Assembly: GCF_021168555.1 (NCBI RefSeq)
Contig: NZ_JAJOZS010000019.1
Span: 1-44,574, forward strand
Length of the DNA stretch: 44,574 nucleotides
Source: Stenotrophomonas sp. MMGLT7
GTDB taxonomy: Bacteria; Pseudomonadota; Gammaproteobacteria; Xanthomonadales; Xanthomonadaceae
Reading direction: 5' to 3'
In this document: positions 24,883 to 34,849 of the stretch, piece after piece
Layout: every line of letters begins with the position of its first letter
Numbering within the stretch: the stretch's first letter is position 1
Program-made: the position numbers and the translations under genes
Notes under the pieces: generated by a model
Told to the model about the DNA's origin: nothing
The model's input: the letters and a program-made list of their open reading frames with translations, nothing else
The model's database searches: none

Positions 24883-24927
24883 GTCATCGAGTGACTTCAC
24901 TATACGCCTATGATGTCACTCAGTGTC
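24883..24927. promoter_or_regulatory. Twin 13-bp operator-like sites between the SDR and TetR genes
   Basis: GTCATCGAGTGAC (24883-24895) and GTCACTCAGTGTC (24915-24927) are related imperfect palindromes whose centres lie 32 bp apart, about three helical turns. The outer GAGTGAC and GTCACTC are also inverted repeats of each other. They sit between the divergent starts and are likely TetR binding sites that repress both promoters. Confidence 0.55.
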
Positions 24928-24944
24928 AACACCAAAGGAAACGC

Positions 24945-25508
24945 ATGGCTCGCTGGAAGCCCGATGCCGAAAGCCGCTTCCGCGCCGCGGCGCTCGAACT
25001 GTTCGCGGAGATCGGCTACGAGCAGACCACCGTGGCCGCCATCGCCGAGCGTGCGGGGCTGACCGCGCGCACGTTCTTCCGCTATTTCAGCGACAAGCGC
25101 GAAGTCCTGTTCAACGGTTCCGAACGGCTGCAGCGGACGATGGTCGACGCGCTGGCCCAGGCCCCGGCCGAGGCGTCGGCGGTGGAGGCGGTCGCCACCG
25201 CCCTGGTCCGCGCCGGCGACTTCTTCGACGACGAACACCGCCCCTACGCGCGCCTGCGCAGCACGGTGATTGCAGCCAACGCGGAGCTGCGCGAGCGCGA
25301 GTTGATCAAGATGGCCACGCTGTCGGCCGCGCTCGCGCAGGCGCTGCGCGAACGCGGCGTCGGCGAACCGGACGCGAGTCTCGTCGCGGAAGTAGGCATC
25401 GCCGTGTTCCGGATCGCGTTCGCGCAATGGGTCGGCGAATCCGAGCGACGCAGCTACCGCGAGATCGTGAGCGGATCGCTGGCGCGGCTGCGGGCGCTTG
25501 CGGCTTGA
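24945..25508 (+). CDS. TetR-family transcriptional regulator
   Basis: The protein has 187 residues with an N-terminal TetR helix-turn-helix: FRAAALELFAEIGYEQTTVAAIAERAGLTARTFFRYFSDKREVLF (~10-54, two overlapping signature halves). The C-terminal ligand-binding helices are less conserved. The ATG at 24945 follows AAAGGA; an upstream extension of 18 codons would run through the operator and was rejected. It is divergent from the SDR gene, its likely target. The stop codon TGA is immediately followed, in the same frame, by an AraC-family remnant. Confidence 0.9.
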   Translation: MARWKPDAESRFRAAALELFAEIGYEQTTVAAIAERAGLTARTFFRYFSDKREVLFNGSERLQRTMVDALAQAPAEASAVEAVATALVRAGDFFDDEHRPYARLRSTVIAANAELRERELIKMATLSAALAQALRERGVGEPDASLVAEVGIAVFRIAFAQWVGESERRSYREIVSGSLARLRALAA

Positions 25509-25781
25509 GTCGCCGAAGCCGGCATGAGCGTCTCGTCCTTCCACCAGCATTTCAAGGCCATCACCTCGCTGTCGCCGTTGCAGTTCCAGAAACACCTGCG
25601 CCTGCTCGAAGCGCGCCGGCTGATGCAATCGCAGGGCAGCAACGCCAGCAGTGCTGCCTACGCCGTCGGCTACCAGAGCGTGCCCCAGTTCACCCGCGAA
25701 TACGGGCGGCTATTCGGCCGCCCGCCCGTGGCGGATACCCGTGCGGCCATGGCAAAAACGGAGGTTGGAGCCGAGTTATGA
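25509..25781 (+). pseudogene. C-terminal fragment of an AraC-family regulator
   Basis: About 90 codons match the two helix-turn-helix motifs of AraC proteins: (VAEAG)[26 protein letters not shown]...ARRLM and [26 protein letters not shown]. The similarity begins with the codon right after the TetR stop and in the same frame. The ~200-residue N-terminal effector domain is missing. The simplest reading is a deletion that joined the end of tetR to the inside of an AraC gene. The ATG at 25524 could still give an 85-residue DNA-binding fragment, but no ribosome-binding site is evident. Confidence 0.8.
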
Positions 25782-25949
25782 AGAGAGGGGTTCTGCTCTG
25801 ACTCCTGCTTTCCAAGCCAACGTCGAGAGGTTGGCGCACAGACTGCGTGCGGTAGTCTTGGTGTCCACCCTGACATCGACAGTCATCAAGGAAATGGCGG
25901 CATACGCCCGCTAAGTCCATCGACAGTTTGTGGGCCTTGGCCGTGTACT

Positions 25950-26330
25950 TATCGGGTGGTGGTTCTCCCACCACGGTGGCCTACTGCCGCAGTGTGGACC
26001 ATCCCATGCCGCTGGAGGCAGCGATGGAGGGCGCTGCGACTGAGATGGGGATGGTGTCCTTCAGGCACCCCAGCAAATCGTCGAGCGGCAGCAATGTCTT
26101 CTGACGGAATGCCACCACGATGGCCTCCTTGGCCGGTGGCAGCCCCGTACTCTTGGGCACACCGTGAGTCCCATTGAGGCATCGACTGTTGTGGTCCGCC
26201 TCCTCCATTTGGCTACGGTCTTCGGATTTCCGTAGCGGGCGGCAAGGGCCCGGGTGTTTTCTTGCGACGCTTGGAACTCGGCTCGAATACACGGCGTCGT
26301 ACGGGCGCTACCGTGAAGAACACTTCCCAC
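25950..26330 (-). mobile_element. Decayed IS481-type transposase, N-terminal remnant
   Basis: Three minus-strand frames together rebuild the start of an IS481-family transposase: MGSVLHGSARTTPCIRAEF...RYGNPKTVAKWRRR (26330 downward), then VPKSTGLPPAKEAIVVAFRQKTLLPLDDLLGCLKDTIP in a second frame, then HLSRSALHRCLQRHG in a third. At least two frameshifts and the absence of the DDE catalytic domain make it inactive. The DNA from about 25800 to 26390 is visibly less GC-rich than its surroundings. I could not find terminal inverted repeats, and the stretch 25782-25949 shows no gene I recognise. Confidence 0.8.
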
Positions 26331-26390
26331 AGGGCATCCTTCTCTTGACGACTTAGGGATGATGCACCACTACAAGTTGGGACTACACAC

Positions 26391-28019
26391 CTAGGACCCG
26401 GGCTCCCCCTGCAGCGAAGTGATGCGGATGTCCTCGAAGCTCGCTGCGCCCTGCTCGGCGAAGACGGCGACGCGGTCGTCGTCCAGGGCCGGGAAGATCA
26501 GGTCGGTGACCACGGCACGGCCGCCGCCGGCGAAGACTTCCACCGAACCGCGGTCCACCACCACGCGCAGCCGCAGCGTGCCCTCCTCCAGCGGCAGGTA
26601 CACGACGTGCTGCTTGCTGAAGGCCGGCGAGAAGCCGGTGTCGCCGGATCGGGCGCGGTCCACGGTCAGCGTGCCTTCGGCGGTGTCGTAGAAGATCCGC
26701 GTGCCCACCGTGCCATCGGCCGAGCCGCGTACCACCAGGCCGGCGCGCCGCGCCGCGCCGGGGCGGATCGCCAGCGCGATGTCCTGCACGGTGCCGCGTG
26801 CGCGAGGGCCCAGGTCCTCGGACGCCGCCTCCACCGTCACCGTGCCGAAGCTTTCCCCGTGTCCACGCTGTACCCGGCGCGCGTACTCGTCCACTGGCGC
26901 GTGGACCAGCCGCGGCGTGCCGTCGATGGTCTTGAGCGCGAGCTGGCGCGGCAGCGTCATCGCACCCCGCCACGGCGCGGTCGGCACCTGCGCGGCGTAG
27001 TCCCAGTTGCCCATCCAGGCGATGGCCACGGTCCTGCCGTCGGGGACGTGGGCGAACGTGCCCGCAGCGTAGAAGTCCGCGCCGTGGTCCAGCCACAGGT
27101 AGCGCGACGGATCCGAGTCCGGCGGCGGCACGTTCTCGGCGGTGAAGACGGTGCCGTCGAAGCGGCCGACGAAGTACTGCGCGCCGCTGCCGCCGGCGAT
27201 CGACCACGGATTGACGTTGACGATCATCACCCACTTCACGTTGCCGGGGTCGCCGTCCAGCGGCAGCGGGAACAGGTCCGGCATCTCCCACAGCATGCCC
27301 GGCTTCCGGATGCCGAGCGGGCCGAAATCGCTGAGGAATTCCCAGTCGATCAGGTTCCTCGAACGGTAGATCTTCACCACCTGCGCGTCGGCCACCACGG
27401 TGGTCATCAGCCAGTAGCCGCCCGCGGCGTACCAGCTCACCTTGGGGTCGCGGAAGTTGCGCGACTCCGGCTGCAGCGTCAGCACCGGGTTGCGGGCGTA
27501 TGCGTGCCAGCTGGCGCCGCCGTCGGTGCTGTAGGCCAGCGATTGCGCCTGGATGCCCGCCTCGTGTCCGGAGCCGGCCTTGTAGGCGCTGGTGTACAGC
27601 GCCACCAGCGCCGGGGCGTCGGCCGAACCCAGTCCGGAGGTATTGTCCCGGTCGACCACGATCGACCCGGAGAAGATCTCTTCGGTGGCGGTCGCGGGCA
27701 TGGCCACGGCGTGTTCCTGCCAGTGCAGCAGGTCGGCGCTGCTGGCATGCCCCCAGGACATGTTGCCCCAGTCGTTGCCGTGGGGGTTGTACTGGTAGAA
27801 CAGGTGGTAGCGGCCCTGGAAGTACACCAGGCCGTTCGGGTCGTTCATCCAGTTGCGCTGCGGGGTGTAGTGCAGCAGCGGACGCCATTGCGGGGTGCCG
27901 CCGGCATCGGCGGTCGGCGCATCGCCGGCCGCCGAGCATGCGCCAGCCGAGGCCTGCACCGCACAAATCAACAGCATCCGGGTCAAAGCCTGATTCACGG
28001 CGCAATACCTCGTTTTCAT
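26391..28019 (-). CDS. Secreted glycoside hydrolase family 32 fructan hydrolase (levanase/beta-fructosidase)
   Basis: The protein has 542 residues. A signal sequence (~1-28) ends near SAGAC, which could be a weak lipobox. The GH32 five-blade propeller carries all three catalytic signatures: WMNDPNG with nucleophile Asp60, FRDPK with transition-state stabiliser Asp191, and WEMPDLF with acid/base Glu245. A C-terminal beta-sandwich (~380-535) follows, as in levanases and inulinases. It should release fructose from levan, inulin or sucrose outside the cytoplasm. It is divergent from the levansucrase gene, so one locus encodes both levan synthesis and breakdown. The start at 28019 lacks a strong ribosome-binding site; Met15 is an alternative. 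An IS remnant lies just beyond its 3' end. Confidence 0.93.
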   Translation of the reverse strand: MKTRYCAVNQALTRMLLICAVQASAGACSAAGDAPTADAGGTPQWRPLLHYTPQRNWMNDPNGLVYFQGRYHLFYQYNPHGNDWGNMSWGHASSADLLHWQEHAVAMPATATEEIFSGSIVVDRDNTSGLGSADAPALVALYTSAYKAGSGHEAGIQAQSLAYSTDGGASWHAYARNPVLTLQPESRNFRDPKVSWYAAGGYWLMTTVVADAQVVKIYRSRNLIDWEFLSDFGPLGIRKPGMLWEMPDLFPLPLDGDPGNVKWVMIVNVNPWSIAGGSGAQYFVGRFDGTVFTAENVPPPDSDPSRYLWLDHGADFYAAGTFAHVPDGRTVAIAWMGNWDYAAQVPTAPWRGAMTLPRQLALKTIDGTPRLVHAPVDEYARRVQRGHGESFGTVTVEAASEDLGPRARGTVQDIALAIRPGAARRAGLVVRGSADGTVGTRIFYDTAEGTLTVDRARSGDTGFSPAFSKQHVVYLPLEEGTLRLRVVVDRGSVEVFAGGGRAVVTDLIFPALDDDRVAVFAEQGAASFEDIRITSLQGEPGS

Positions 28020-28025
28020 CGGCCG

Positions 28026-28142
28026 CTAACGAAAATACGGAACATTAATTCCGCGCGCCCATTAATTTCATCGAGCCTGAACCTTCCGGGGCCCGCCAAT
28101 TACGGCTGCGTGAAGACGTTTACCTCTTGTTTTCGTTAACAA
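28026..28142. promoter_or_regulatory. Shared GH32/GH68 promoter region with TAACGAAAA...TTTTCGTTA inverted repeats
   Basis: TAACGAAAA (28027-28035), next to the GH32 start, is exactly complementary to TTTTCGTTA (28130-28138), on the GH68 side. The second copy lies within a longer palindrome TTGTT-N6-AACAA (28127-28142). The same half-site near each divergent gene suggests one regulator acting on both promoters. No regulator gene lies next to the pair. Confidence 0.5.
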
Positions 28143-28231
28143 ATCTCCGCTTGCCAGGCAATTGCAGCCGGTGCTAGCACTGGTTCGCGCCGTGCAGCGA
28201 GCGGCGCGCCCATCCCACCCGGAGGTGCGTC

Positions 28232-29845
28232 ATGGAGAGAACGTCCCTTAGATACCAGAATGGATATCCACACAATGTCTGCAAATGGATATCGGGCTTC
28301 ACGATAGCCGGCCTCGCCTGCGTCGCATCGGCGCAGGATGGATTCCCCGCACCGACGCCGCACAGCCAGCAGGCCTACCACCCGGAGGCCGCGTTCACCT
28401 CGCGCTGGACCCGTGCCGACGCGCGCCAGATCGAGGCGATGTCCGACCCCACGGTGGCGCCCGGGCAGAACTCGATGCCGCCCTGGCTGACGATGCCGGA
28501 CATCCGCGCCGACTTCCCGCAGACCGATCCGAACGTGTGGGTGTGGGACACCTGGCCGCTGGCCGACATGAAGGCCGACCAGATCAGCTTCAACGGCTGG
28601 GAGGTCATCTTCACCCTGACCGCCGACCCGAACGCCGGCTACCTGTTCGACGACCGCCACACCAACGCGCGCATCGGCTACTTCTACCGGCGTGCGGGGA
28701 TCCCGGCATGGCTGCGCCCGGCCAACGGCGGCTGGACCTATGGCGGCCACCTGTTCCCCGATGGCTCCAGCGTGCAGATCTTCGGCGATACCCCGCTGAC
28801 CCAGAACGCGGAGTGGTCCGGTTCGGCGCGGCTGATCAACAACCAGGGCGGCGTGAGCCTGTACTACACCGCGATGGCCTTCAACCGCACGCCCCAGGGG
28901 CAGGACATCACCCCTGCGGTGGCGATCATCGCCCGCACCGACGGCCGCCTGCACAGCAACGGCCAGCGCGTGTGGTTCAGCGGCTTCGACCAGCACCGCG
29001 CGCTGCTGCAGCCGGACGGGGTGTACTACCAGACCGGCGCGCAGAACCCGTTCTACAACTTCCGCGACCCGTTCCCGTTCACCGACCCTGCCCATCCGGG
29101 CAAGGTGTACATGGTGTTCGAGGGCAACACCGCGGTGACGCGCGGCGCGCGCGCCTGCACCGAGGCCGACCTGGGCTACGCCGCCGACGATCCCTACCGC
29201 GAGGACCTGGAGCAGGTGATGGATTCGGGCGCGACGTTCCAGATGGCCAACGTCGGCCTGGCGGTGGCCACCAACGCCGCGCTGACGCAATGGAAGTTCC
29301 TGCCGCCGATCCTGTCGGCCAACTGCGTCACCGACCAGACCGAGCGCCCGCAGATCTATCTCAAGAACGGCAAGTACTACCTGTTCACCATCACCCATCG
29401 CTCGACCTACGCGGCCGGCGTGGACGGGCCCGATGGCGTGATGGGCTTCGTCGGCAACGGCATCCGCAGCGATTTCCTGCCGCTCAACGGCGGCAGCGGG
29501 CTGGTGCTGGGCAACCCCACCGACCTCAACGGTCCCATCGGTGCGCCGTTCGCGCTGGATCCGGCGCAGAATCCACGCGCGTTCCAGTCGTACTCGCACT
29601 ACGTGATGCCGCACGGCCTGGTGACCTCGTTCATCGACGCCATCGGCCCGCGCCGCGGCGGTGCCGAGGCGCCGACGGTGCGCATCTGGATCAATCCGAC
29701 CACCACCGCGCTGGACCAGCACTACGGCCGGGAAGGCCTGGGCGGCTATGGCGATCTCCCTGCCAACCGGCACGTGCTGTGGGGCATCTCGATCGGTCCG
29801 TTCGATGCGACCGCCCCGGTCGACAGCCTGGCGGCCGCGGACTGA
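28232..29845 (+). CDS. Levansucrase (glycoside hydrolase family 68)
   Basis: The protein has 537 residues. It has a signal peptide of about 35 residues with a long polar N-region, ending ASAQ. The GH68 catalytic triad is visible: VWDTWPL with nucleophile Asp106, FRDPF with stabiliser Asp279, and TERPQIY with acid/base Glu371. The enzyme cleaves extracellular sucrose and polymerises the fructose into levan or fructo-oligosaccharides. The sequence resembles Gram-negative levansucrases with VWDTWPL at the nucleophile. A strong GGAGG site precedes the ATG. Together with the divergent GH32 enzyme it forms a levan synthesis and recycling locus; no sugar transporter or regulator is adjacent. Confidence 0.94.
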   Translation: MERTSLRYQNGYPHNVCKWISGFTIAGLACVASAQDGFPAPTPHSQQAYHPEAAFTSRWTRADARQIEAMSDPTVAPGQNSMPPWLTMPDIRADFPQTDPNVWVWDTWPLADMKADQISFNGWEVIFTLTADPNAGYLFDDRHTNARIGYFYRRAGIPAWLRPANGGWTYGGHLFPDGSSVQIFGDTPLTQNAEWSGSARLINNQGGVSLYYTAMAFNRTPQGQDITPAVAIIARTDGRLHSNGQRVWFSGFDQHRALLQPDGVYYQTGAQNPFYNFRDPFPFTDPAHPGKVYMVFEGNTAVTRGARACTEADLGYAADDPYREDLEQVMDSGATFQMANVGLAVATNAALTQWKFLPPILSANCVTDQTERPQIYLKNGKYYLFTITHRSTYAAGVDGPDGVMGFVGNGIRSDFLPLNGGSGLVLGNPTDLNGPIGAPFALDPAQNPRAFQSYSHYVMPHGLVTSFIDAIGPRRGGAEAPTVRIWINPTTTALDQHYGREGLGGYGDLPANRHVLWGISIGPFDATAPVDSLAAAD

Positions 29846-30167
29846 TCGTGGCGGCAGGCAAGGTCCCGTCTCCGAGCCGGGCGGGACCTGTCGGGAATCC
29901 CGATGCCCCACCCTGCTCCTCGCAGAGCCGAGCTTGTGCGCGCATCCCCTTTTCGCGGGCTCGGCCGGGGCCGTGCCGGGAAAGCCCCAGCCGAGCAAGC
30001 TCGGCTCTACGGCCATCCCGCCTCTGCAAGCAGTGCACCTCGCCTCGCGCGCGGCGTGGCACGTCCGGCGTTCCAGCGTGCGGGCCGGGGAACACGCAAG
30101 CTGGGACGCCTTCATCCGGACCGAGAAAAGACGCCTGCCGGCGACCGGGTCCCCGGGCCGGACCGGC
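29846..30167. other. Convergent intergenic region with REP palindromes
   Basis: The 322 bp between the convergent GH68 and dnaE2 genes contain the GTAG-type REP pair listed separately. No reading frame here looks like a gene, and I see no clear terminator with a T-run. Confidence 0.6.
29922..30010. repeat. GTAG-type REP pair (SMAG-like)
   Basis: The right unit, 29989-30010, is a perfect hairpin AGCCGAGC-AA-GCTCGGCT followed by CTAC, that is GTAG on the other strand. This is the form of the GTAG-headed REPs described in Stenotrophomonas and its relatives. A partial inverted copy, AGAGCCGAGCTTG (29924-29936), lies 60 bp to the left, giving a BIME-like pair. It lies between two 3' ends, the usual place for such elements. 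Confidence 0.8.
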
Positions 30168-33100
30168 TCAATGGAAATCCCGCGACTCCACCTGCAGCTC
30201 GCCCAGCAGTTCGCTCAGGTCGTATAGGTCGCCGGCGACCAGGTGCTCGACGCCATCCACGCGCTCCCAGCGGCCGCGCACCGCCAGCAGCCGCGACTCC
30301 AGCAGCGCGCGCCGGCACCGCAGCGTCAGCTGCGGCCAGACGATCACGTTGATCATGCCGTGCTCGTCCTCCAGGGTGACGAAGACCGTGCCCTTGGCGG
30401 TGCCCGGGCGCTGGCGCTGGGTGACCAGCCCGGCGACGTGCACGCCGCAGCCGTGGTGGCGCGTGCGCAGTTCGCGCAGGCCGAGGATGCGGCGTTTGCG
30501 CATCTGCGGGCGAAGCAGCGCCATCGGATGCCGCTGCAGGGTCAGCCCGGTGCTGCGGTAGTCGGCGAGGATCTCCTGGCCGACGCGCGGCGCCGGCAGT
30601 ACCGCCTCGGCCTCGCGCGGGCTGCCCTGCAGCAGCGGCCGGCGCGGCTCGACGCCGGCCACCGCCCAGCGCGCGGCGTTGCGGTTGCCGGCCAGCGCCT
30701 GCAGCGCGCCCGCCTCGGCCAGCGCGCTGCGCGCCTTGCCGTCCAGCCCGGCGCGCAGGCACAGGTCGGCCACGCTGGCGAACGGCGCCTGCGCGCGCGC
30801 CTGCACCACCGCCGCGGCCGCCGCCTCGGACAGGCCCGCGACCTGGCGCAGGCCCAGGCGGATGGCCGGCTGCGCGCCCGGCTCATCATCGCTGCGCCAG
30901 CGCCGCCCGCCCACCAGGGCGTTGTCCCAGTGGCTGTGCATCACGTCCACCGGCAGCACCTCGACCGCCGCCCGCGCGCCGTTGCCGCGGCGCGCGTCCT
31001 GCACGATCTGGCTGGCCGAGTAGAACCCCATCGGCTGCGCGTTGAGCAGGCCGCAGTAGAACGCCGCCGGCTCGTGGCGCTTGAGCCAGCAGCTGGCGTA
31101 GACCAGCTTGGCGAAGGAGGCGGCATGGCTCTGCGGGAAGCCGTAGGAGCCGAACCCTTTGATCTGCTCGAAGATCTGGTCGATGAAGGCCGAGGCATAG
31201 CCCTTGCCCTCCATCAGTTCGCGGATCCGCTTGCGGTGCGGCTCCATGTCGCCGCCGCGGCGCCAGGCCGCCATCGAACGGCGCAGCGCATCGGCTTCGT
31301 CGGGCTTGTAGCCGGCATGCATCACCAGCTCCATCACCTGCTCCTGGAACAGCGGGATGCCCAGGGTCTTGCCGAGGATCGCCTTCACCCCGTCGGAGGG
31401 ATAGCTCACCGGTTCCTGGCCCTGCCGCCGGCGCAGGTAGGGATGCACCATGTCGCCCTGGATCGGCCCGGGGCGCACGATCGCCACCTCGATCACCAGG
31501 TCGTAGAAGGTCGCCGGCTTCAGCCGCGGCAGCATCGCCATCTGCGCGCGCGATTCGATCTGGAACACGCCCACGGTGTCGGCGCGCTGGATCATCGCGT
31601 AGGTCGCCGGGTCCTCGGCCGGGATGCCGGCCAGGTCGAAGTCGCGGCCGCGGTGCGTGCGCACCAGGTCCAGCGCCTTGCGGATGCAGGTCAGCATGCC
31701 CAGCGCCAGGCAATCGACCTTGAGCAGGCCCATCGTCTCCAGGTCGTCCTTGTCCCACTGGATGATGGTGCGCTCGGCCATGGCCGCGTTCTCCACCGGC
31801 ACCACGGTGGACAGCGGCGCGTCGGAGATGACGAAGCCGCCCACGTGCTGGGACAGGTGGCGCGGGTGGTCGACCAGCCGCGCGGTGATCGCCAGCACCC
31901 GCGCGATCAGCGGGTTGTCCAGGTCGAAGCCAGCCTCGGCGATGCGCTGCTGCATCGGCGTGTCGCCGTTGCCCCAGCCGTAGCAGTTGGCCAGCAGCGC
32001 GATCTGGTCCGGCGGCAGGCCGAAGGCCTTGGCCACGTCGCGCACCGCGCTCTTGCCGCGGTAGCGGATGACCGTGGCCGCCAGCGCGGCGCGGCCGCGG
32101 CCGTACTTGGCGTAGACGTACTGCAGCACCTCCTCGCGCCGCTCGTGCTCGAAATCGACGTCGATGTCCGGCGGCTCGTCGCGCGCCTTGGACAGGAAGC
32201 GCGCGATCAGCAGCCGGTTCTCGCCCGGGTCCACCGCGGTGATACCCAGCGCGTAGCACACCGCCGAGTTGGCCGAGGAGCCGCGCCCCTGGCAGAGGAT
32301 GCCGCGCGAGCGGGCGAACGCCACCACGTCGTGCACGGTGAGGAAGAACGCCTCGTACTTCAGCTCGGCGATCAGCGCCAGCTCGTGCTCGATGTCGGCG
32401 CGCACCTTCGGCGGCGGCGCGCCGGGCCAGCGGCGGGCGATGCCCGCCTCGACCAGCACGCGCAGCCAGCTGGTCGGGGTGTGGCCGTCGGGCACCAGTT
32501 CCACCGGGTAGGCGTAGTGCAGGTCGTGCTTGAGATCGAAGCGGCAGCGCCGCGCCAGATCCACCGCGGCCTGCAGCAGCGGCGCCGGGTAGATGTTGCC
32601 CAGCGCGCGGCGCATGCGCAGGTGGCGCTCGCCGTTGCGGAACAGCTGCGCGCCGGCCTCGGCCAGCGGCACGCCGTGGCGGATGGCGGCGAGCGTGTCC
32701 TGCACGATGCGCTCGCGGCGCGTGGCCATGTGCACGTCGCCGCTGGCCAGCGGCGCCAGTTGCAGCCGGCCGGCCAGCGCCAGCAACGCCGACAGGCGCG
32801 CGGCATCGTCGCATTCGCGGTGCAGCTCCACCGCCAGAAAGGCGCGCTCGCCGAACAGCCCCTTCAGCCAGCGGCCCTCGCCCTCGTCCGGCTCGGCCGC
32901 CGGCAGCCACAGCGCGAACAGGCCGGCGGCCTGCCCGCGCAACTGCGCCTCCAGGTCGGCGCGGAGCAGCCGGTAGCGGCCCTTGGCCGCGGCGCGGCGG
33001 GCGGTGGTGATCAGCGCGCACAGCCGGCCGTAGCCGGCGGCATCCTCGACCAGCAGCACCAGCCGCGGGCCGTCGGCCAGGGCGAACTCGCTGCCGACGA

Positions 33101-33425
33101 CCAGCTTCAGCCCGGTCGCCTGCGCCGCCTCCCAGGCGCGCACGATGCCGGCCAGCGAGCATTCGTCGGTGATCGCCAGCGCCTCGTAGCCGCAAGCGCG
33201 GGCGCGCGCGAACAGCGCCTCGGCGCTGGAGGCACCGCGCAGGAACGAGAAGTCGGACAGGCAGTGCAGCTCGGCGTAGGCCGGCCATCCGTCGCCGGCG
33301 GCGGCCTCGTGGACGACCGCGTCGTTGGCCGCGGCCTGCAGCCGCGCCCTGACGCCCCAGGAGCGCGGCGCACGGCCGCCGGGGGTGTCGCGGTCCACGC
33401 CGTCGGGCACATCGTCCCAGCTCAT
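30168..33425 (-). CDS. dnaE2: Error-prone DNA polymerase DnaE2 (ImuC)
   Basis: The protein has 1085 residues, typical of DnaE2 and shorter than replicative DnaE. An N-terminal PHP domain begins at [14 protein letters not shown] (~51-64). The C-family polymerase core contains PDIDVDF (~417-423, catalytic aspartates), [11 protein letters not shown] and [20 protein letters not shown]-terminal OB domain ([18 protein letters not shown]) follows. It carries out damage-induced translesion synthesis with ImuA and ImuB. The frame extends far upstream, but the ATG at 33425 overlaps the imuB stop (ATGA), giving the correct N-terminus and translational coupling. It is last in the lexA-imuA-imuB-dnaE2 operon. 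Confidence 0.95.
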   Translation of the reverse strand: MSWDDVPDGVDRDTPGGRAPRSWGVRARLQAAANDAVVHEAAAGDGWPAYAELHCLSDFSFLRGASSAEALFARARACGYEALAITDECSLAGIVRAWEAAQATGLKLVVGSEFALADGPRLVLLVEDAAGYGRLCALITTARRAAAKGRYRLLRADLEAQLRGQAAGLFALWLPAAEPDEGEGRWLKGLFGERAFLAVELHRECDDAARLSALLALAGRLQLAPLASGDVHMATRRERIVQDTLAAIRHGVPLAEAGAQLFRNGERHLRMRRALGNIYPAPLLQAAVDLARRCRFDLKHDLHYAYPVELVPDGHTPTSWLRVLVEAGIARRWPGAPPPKVRADIEHELALIAELKYEAFFLTVHDVVAFARSRGILCQGRGSSANSAVCYALGITAVDPGENRLLIARFLSKARDEPPDIDVDFEHERREEVLQYVYAKYGRGRAALAATVIRYRGKSAVRDVAKAFGLPPDQIALLANCYGWGNGDTPMQQRIAEAGFDLDNPLIARVLAITARLVDHPRHLSQHVGGFVISDAPLSTVVPVENAAMAERTIIQWDKDDLETMGLLKVDCLALGMLTCIRKALDLVRTHRGRDFDLAGIPAEDPATYAMIQRADTVGVFQIESRAQMAMLPRLKPATFYDLVIEVAIVRPGPIQGDMVHPYLRRRQGQEPVSYPSDGVKAILGKTLGIPLFQEQVMELVMHAGYKPDEADALRRSMAAWRRGGDMEPHRKRIRELMEGKGYASAFIDQIFEQIKGFGSYGFPQSHAASFAKLVYASCWLKRHEPAAFYCGLLNAQPMGFYSASQIVQDARRGNGARAAVEVLPVDVMHSHWDNALVGGRRWRSDDEPGAQPAIRLGLRQVAGLSEAAAAAVVQARAQAPFASVADLCLRAGLDGKARSALAEAGALQALAGNRNAARWAVAGVEPRRPLLQGSPREAEAVLPAPRVGQEILADYRSTGLTLQRHPMALLRPQMRKRRILGLRELRTRHHGCGVHVAGLVTQRQRPGTAKGTVFVTLEDEHGMINVIVWPQLTLRCRRALLESRLLAVRGRWERVDGVEHLVAGDLYDLSELLGELQVESRDFH

Positions 33426-34840
33426 GCGAACCACCCGTGCAGCATCCAGCCCTCGCGCTCGCCCGGCGGCACGAACGCCCAGGCGCGCTGGCCGTGCGCG
33501 GTCTCCACCACGTAGTAGTCGCGGCGCGCCTCCTCGCCGTCCCACCAGCCGCTCTCCAGCCGCTCCGGGCCGGAGACGATGCGCAGCCGGCGATCGCGCA
33601 GCGGCACCGGCTGCGGCAGCAGCCAGGCCGGGCGCGGCGGCCGCGGCGGGGCCTGCGCCGGGTCCAGCGCGTCGCCGACGCTGCGGCGCCAGGCGCGTTC
33701 CGGGCGCGGGTCGGCGGCCGGCTGCACCCGGTACACCGCCTCGTCGCCCAGGCGTGCGCGCAGCCGCTCGCGCAGCTGCGGCCAGTCCAGCGCCTGCTGC
33801 GGGCGCGCATCGAACAGGTCGCGACTGGCCGGCACGAACGGCGGCAGCTGCCGCGCCAGCAGCCGCAGCCCGGTCACCGCGCGCGGGATCTGCGCCCGCT
33901 CCAGGCGGTTGCGCGCCAGTTCGAACAGCATCGCCGGCGAACGCTCGGCCGCCAGCAGCCCGACCTCGATGTCGGTATGGCCCTGCTCGTGCTCCAGCCG
34001 CAGCAGGAAGCGCTGCACGCCGCCGTCGCGGATCGACAGGCAGGTGCACAGGTCGCCGATCAGCCGCCGCAGCGGGAACAGCAGCGCGGTGTGCGTCTCC
34101 ACCTCGTAGTCCATCTCCAGCCGCGCATCGAAGCGGTCCGGCGGCGAATAGCACGGCAGCGGGTCGTCGGCCTCGCCGTAGAGCCGGCGCAGGTGCTCGG
34201 CCAGGCCGGCGCCGAAGCGGCGGCGCACGCCGTCGCCGGGCAGCGCGCGCAATGCGCCCAGGGTAGCGATGCCCATCCGCTGCAGGCGCTCGCCGGCATC
34301 GTCGGGCAGCGCGGCGCGGCGCACCGGCACCGCATCCAGCAGCGCGCGCAGCGCCGCCGGCTGGGTCACCGCCAGCCCGTCCTTCAGCCCGGCGAGCACG
34401 CGCGCGGCGCGCGGCGTCGGCGCCAGCGCGAGGCGATGGCCGAACCCCAGCAGCGCCAGTTCCTCGCGCAGGCGCCGCTCGAAGCGCGGCCACGGCCCGA
34501 ACAGGCGGAAGCTGGCCTGCACCTCCAACACGATGGCGCGCGGCCACTGCGCGCTGACCAGCGAACTGTGGCGGTAGGCCCAGGCCGCCAGGAAGTGCTG
34601 CCAGTGCGCCTCGGCCTGCGGCTGGTGCTCGACAGTGCGCAGGCCGGCCAGCAGCGCGTGCGCGGCCGACAGGCGCATGCCCGGCCGCAGTCCCGCCTGC
34701 GCCGCCGCGTCATTGACCGCATGCAGGCGGCGCAGCTGCGCCGGCCCTTCCACCAGCGCCAGCGGCGCGGACGGATCGGGCAGGCGGCGCAGGACCGCGT
34801 CCAGCGCCAGCTGCGGCAGCACGATGCAGGCCCAGAGCAT
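33422..34840 (-). CDS. imuB: ImuB, Y-family polymerase-like mutasome hub
   Basis: The protein has 472 residues. It resembles DinB-type polymerases through the palm/fingers and little-finger regions ([61 protein letters not shown]). At the N-terminus, [14 protein letters not shown] replaces the acidic catalytic motif of active Y-family enzymes, so it should be catalytically dead. It acts as the hub connecting DnaE2, ImuA and the beta clamp. A tail rich in Pro/Arg (~395-472) ends in WMLHGWFA. It is 9 bp after imuA and overlaps dnaE2. Confidence 0.94.
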   Translation of the reverse strand: MLWACIVLPQLALDAVLRRLPDPSAPLALVEGPAQLRRLHAVNDAAAQAGLRPGMRLSAAHALLAGLRTVEHQPQAEAHWQHFLAAWAYRHSSLVSAQWPRAIVLEVQASFRLFGPWPRFERRLREELALLGFGHRLALAPTPRAARVLAGLKDGLAVTQPAALRALLDAVPVRRAALPDDAGERLQRMGIATLGALRALPGDGVRRRFGAGLAEHLRRLYGEADDPLPCYSPPDRFDARLEMDYEVETHTALLFPLRRLIGDLCTCLSIRDGGVQRFLLRLEHEQGHTDIEVGLLAAERSPAMLFELARNRLERAQIPRAVTGLRLLARQLPPFVPASRDLFDARPQQALDWPQLRERLRARLGDEAVYRVQPAADPRPERAWRRSVGDALDPAQAPPRPPRPAWLLPQPVPLRDRRLRIVSGPERLESGWWDGEEARRDYYVVETAHGQRAWAFVPPGEREGWMLHGWFA

Positions 34841-34849
34841 CGCCGCGCC

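Noticed and set aside
25690-25974. Catalytic part of the IS481 transposase
   Set aside because: The minus-strand frame here shows no DDE motif or convincing similarity, so I did not extend the IS remnant into it.
30243-33515. A 1090-codon plus-strand frame opposite dnaE2
   Set aside because: It is an antisense shadow of dnaE2 without recognisable domains.
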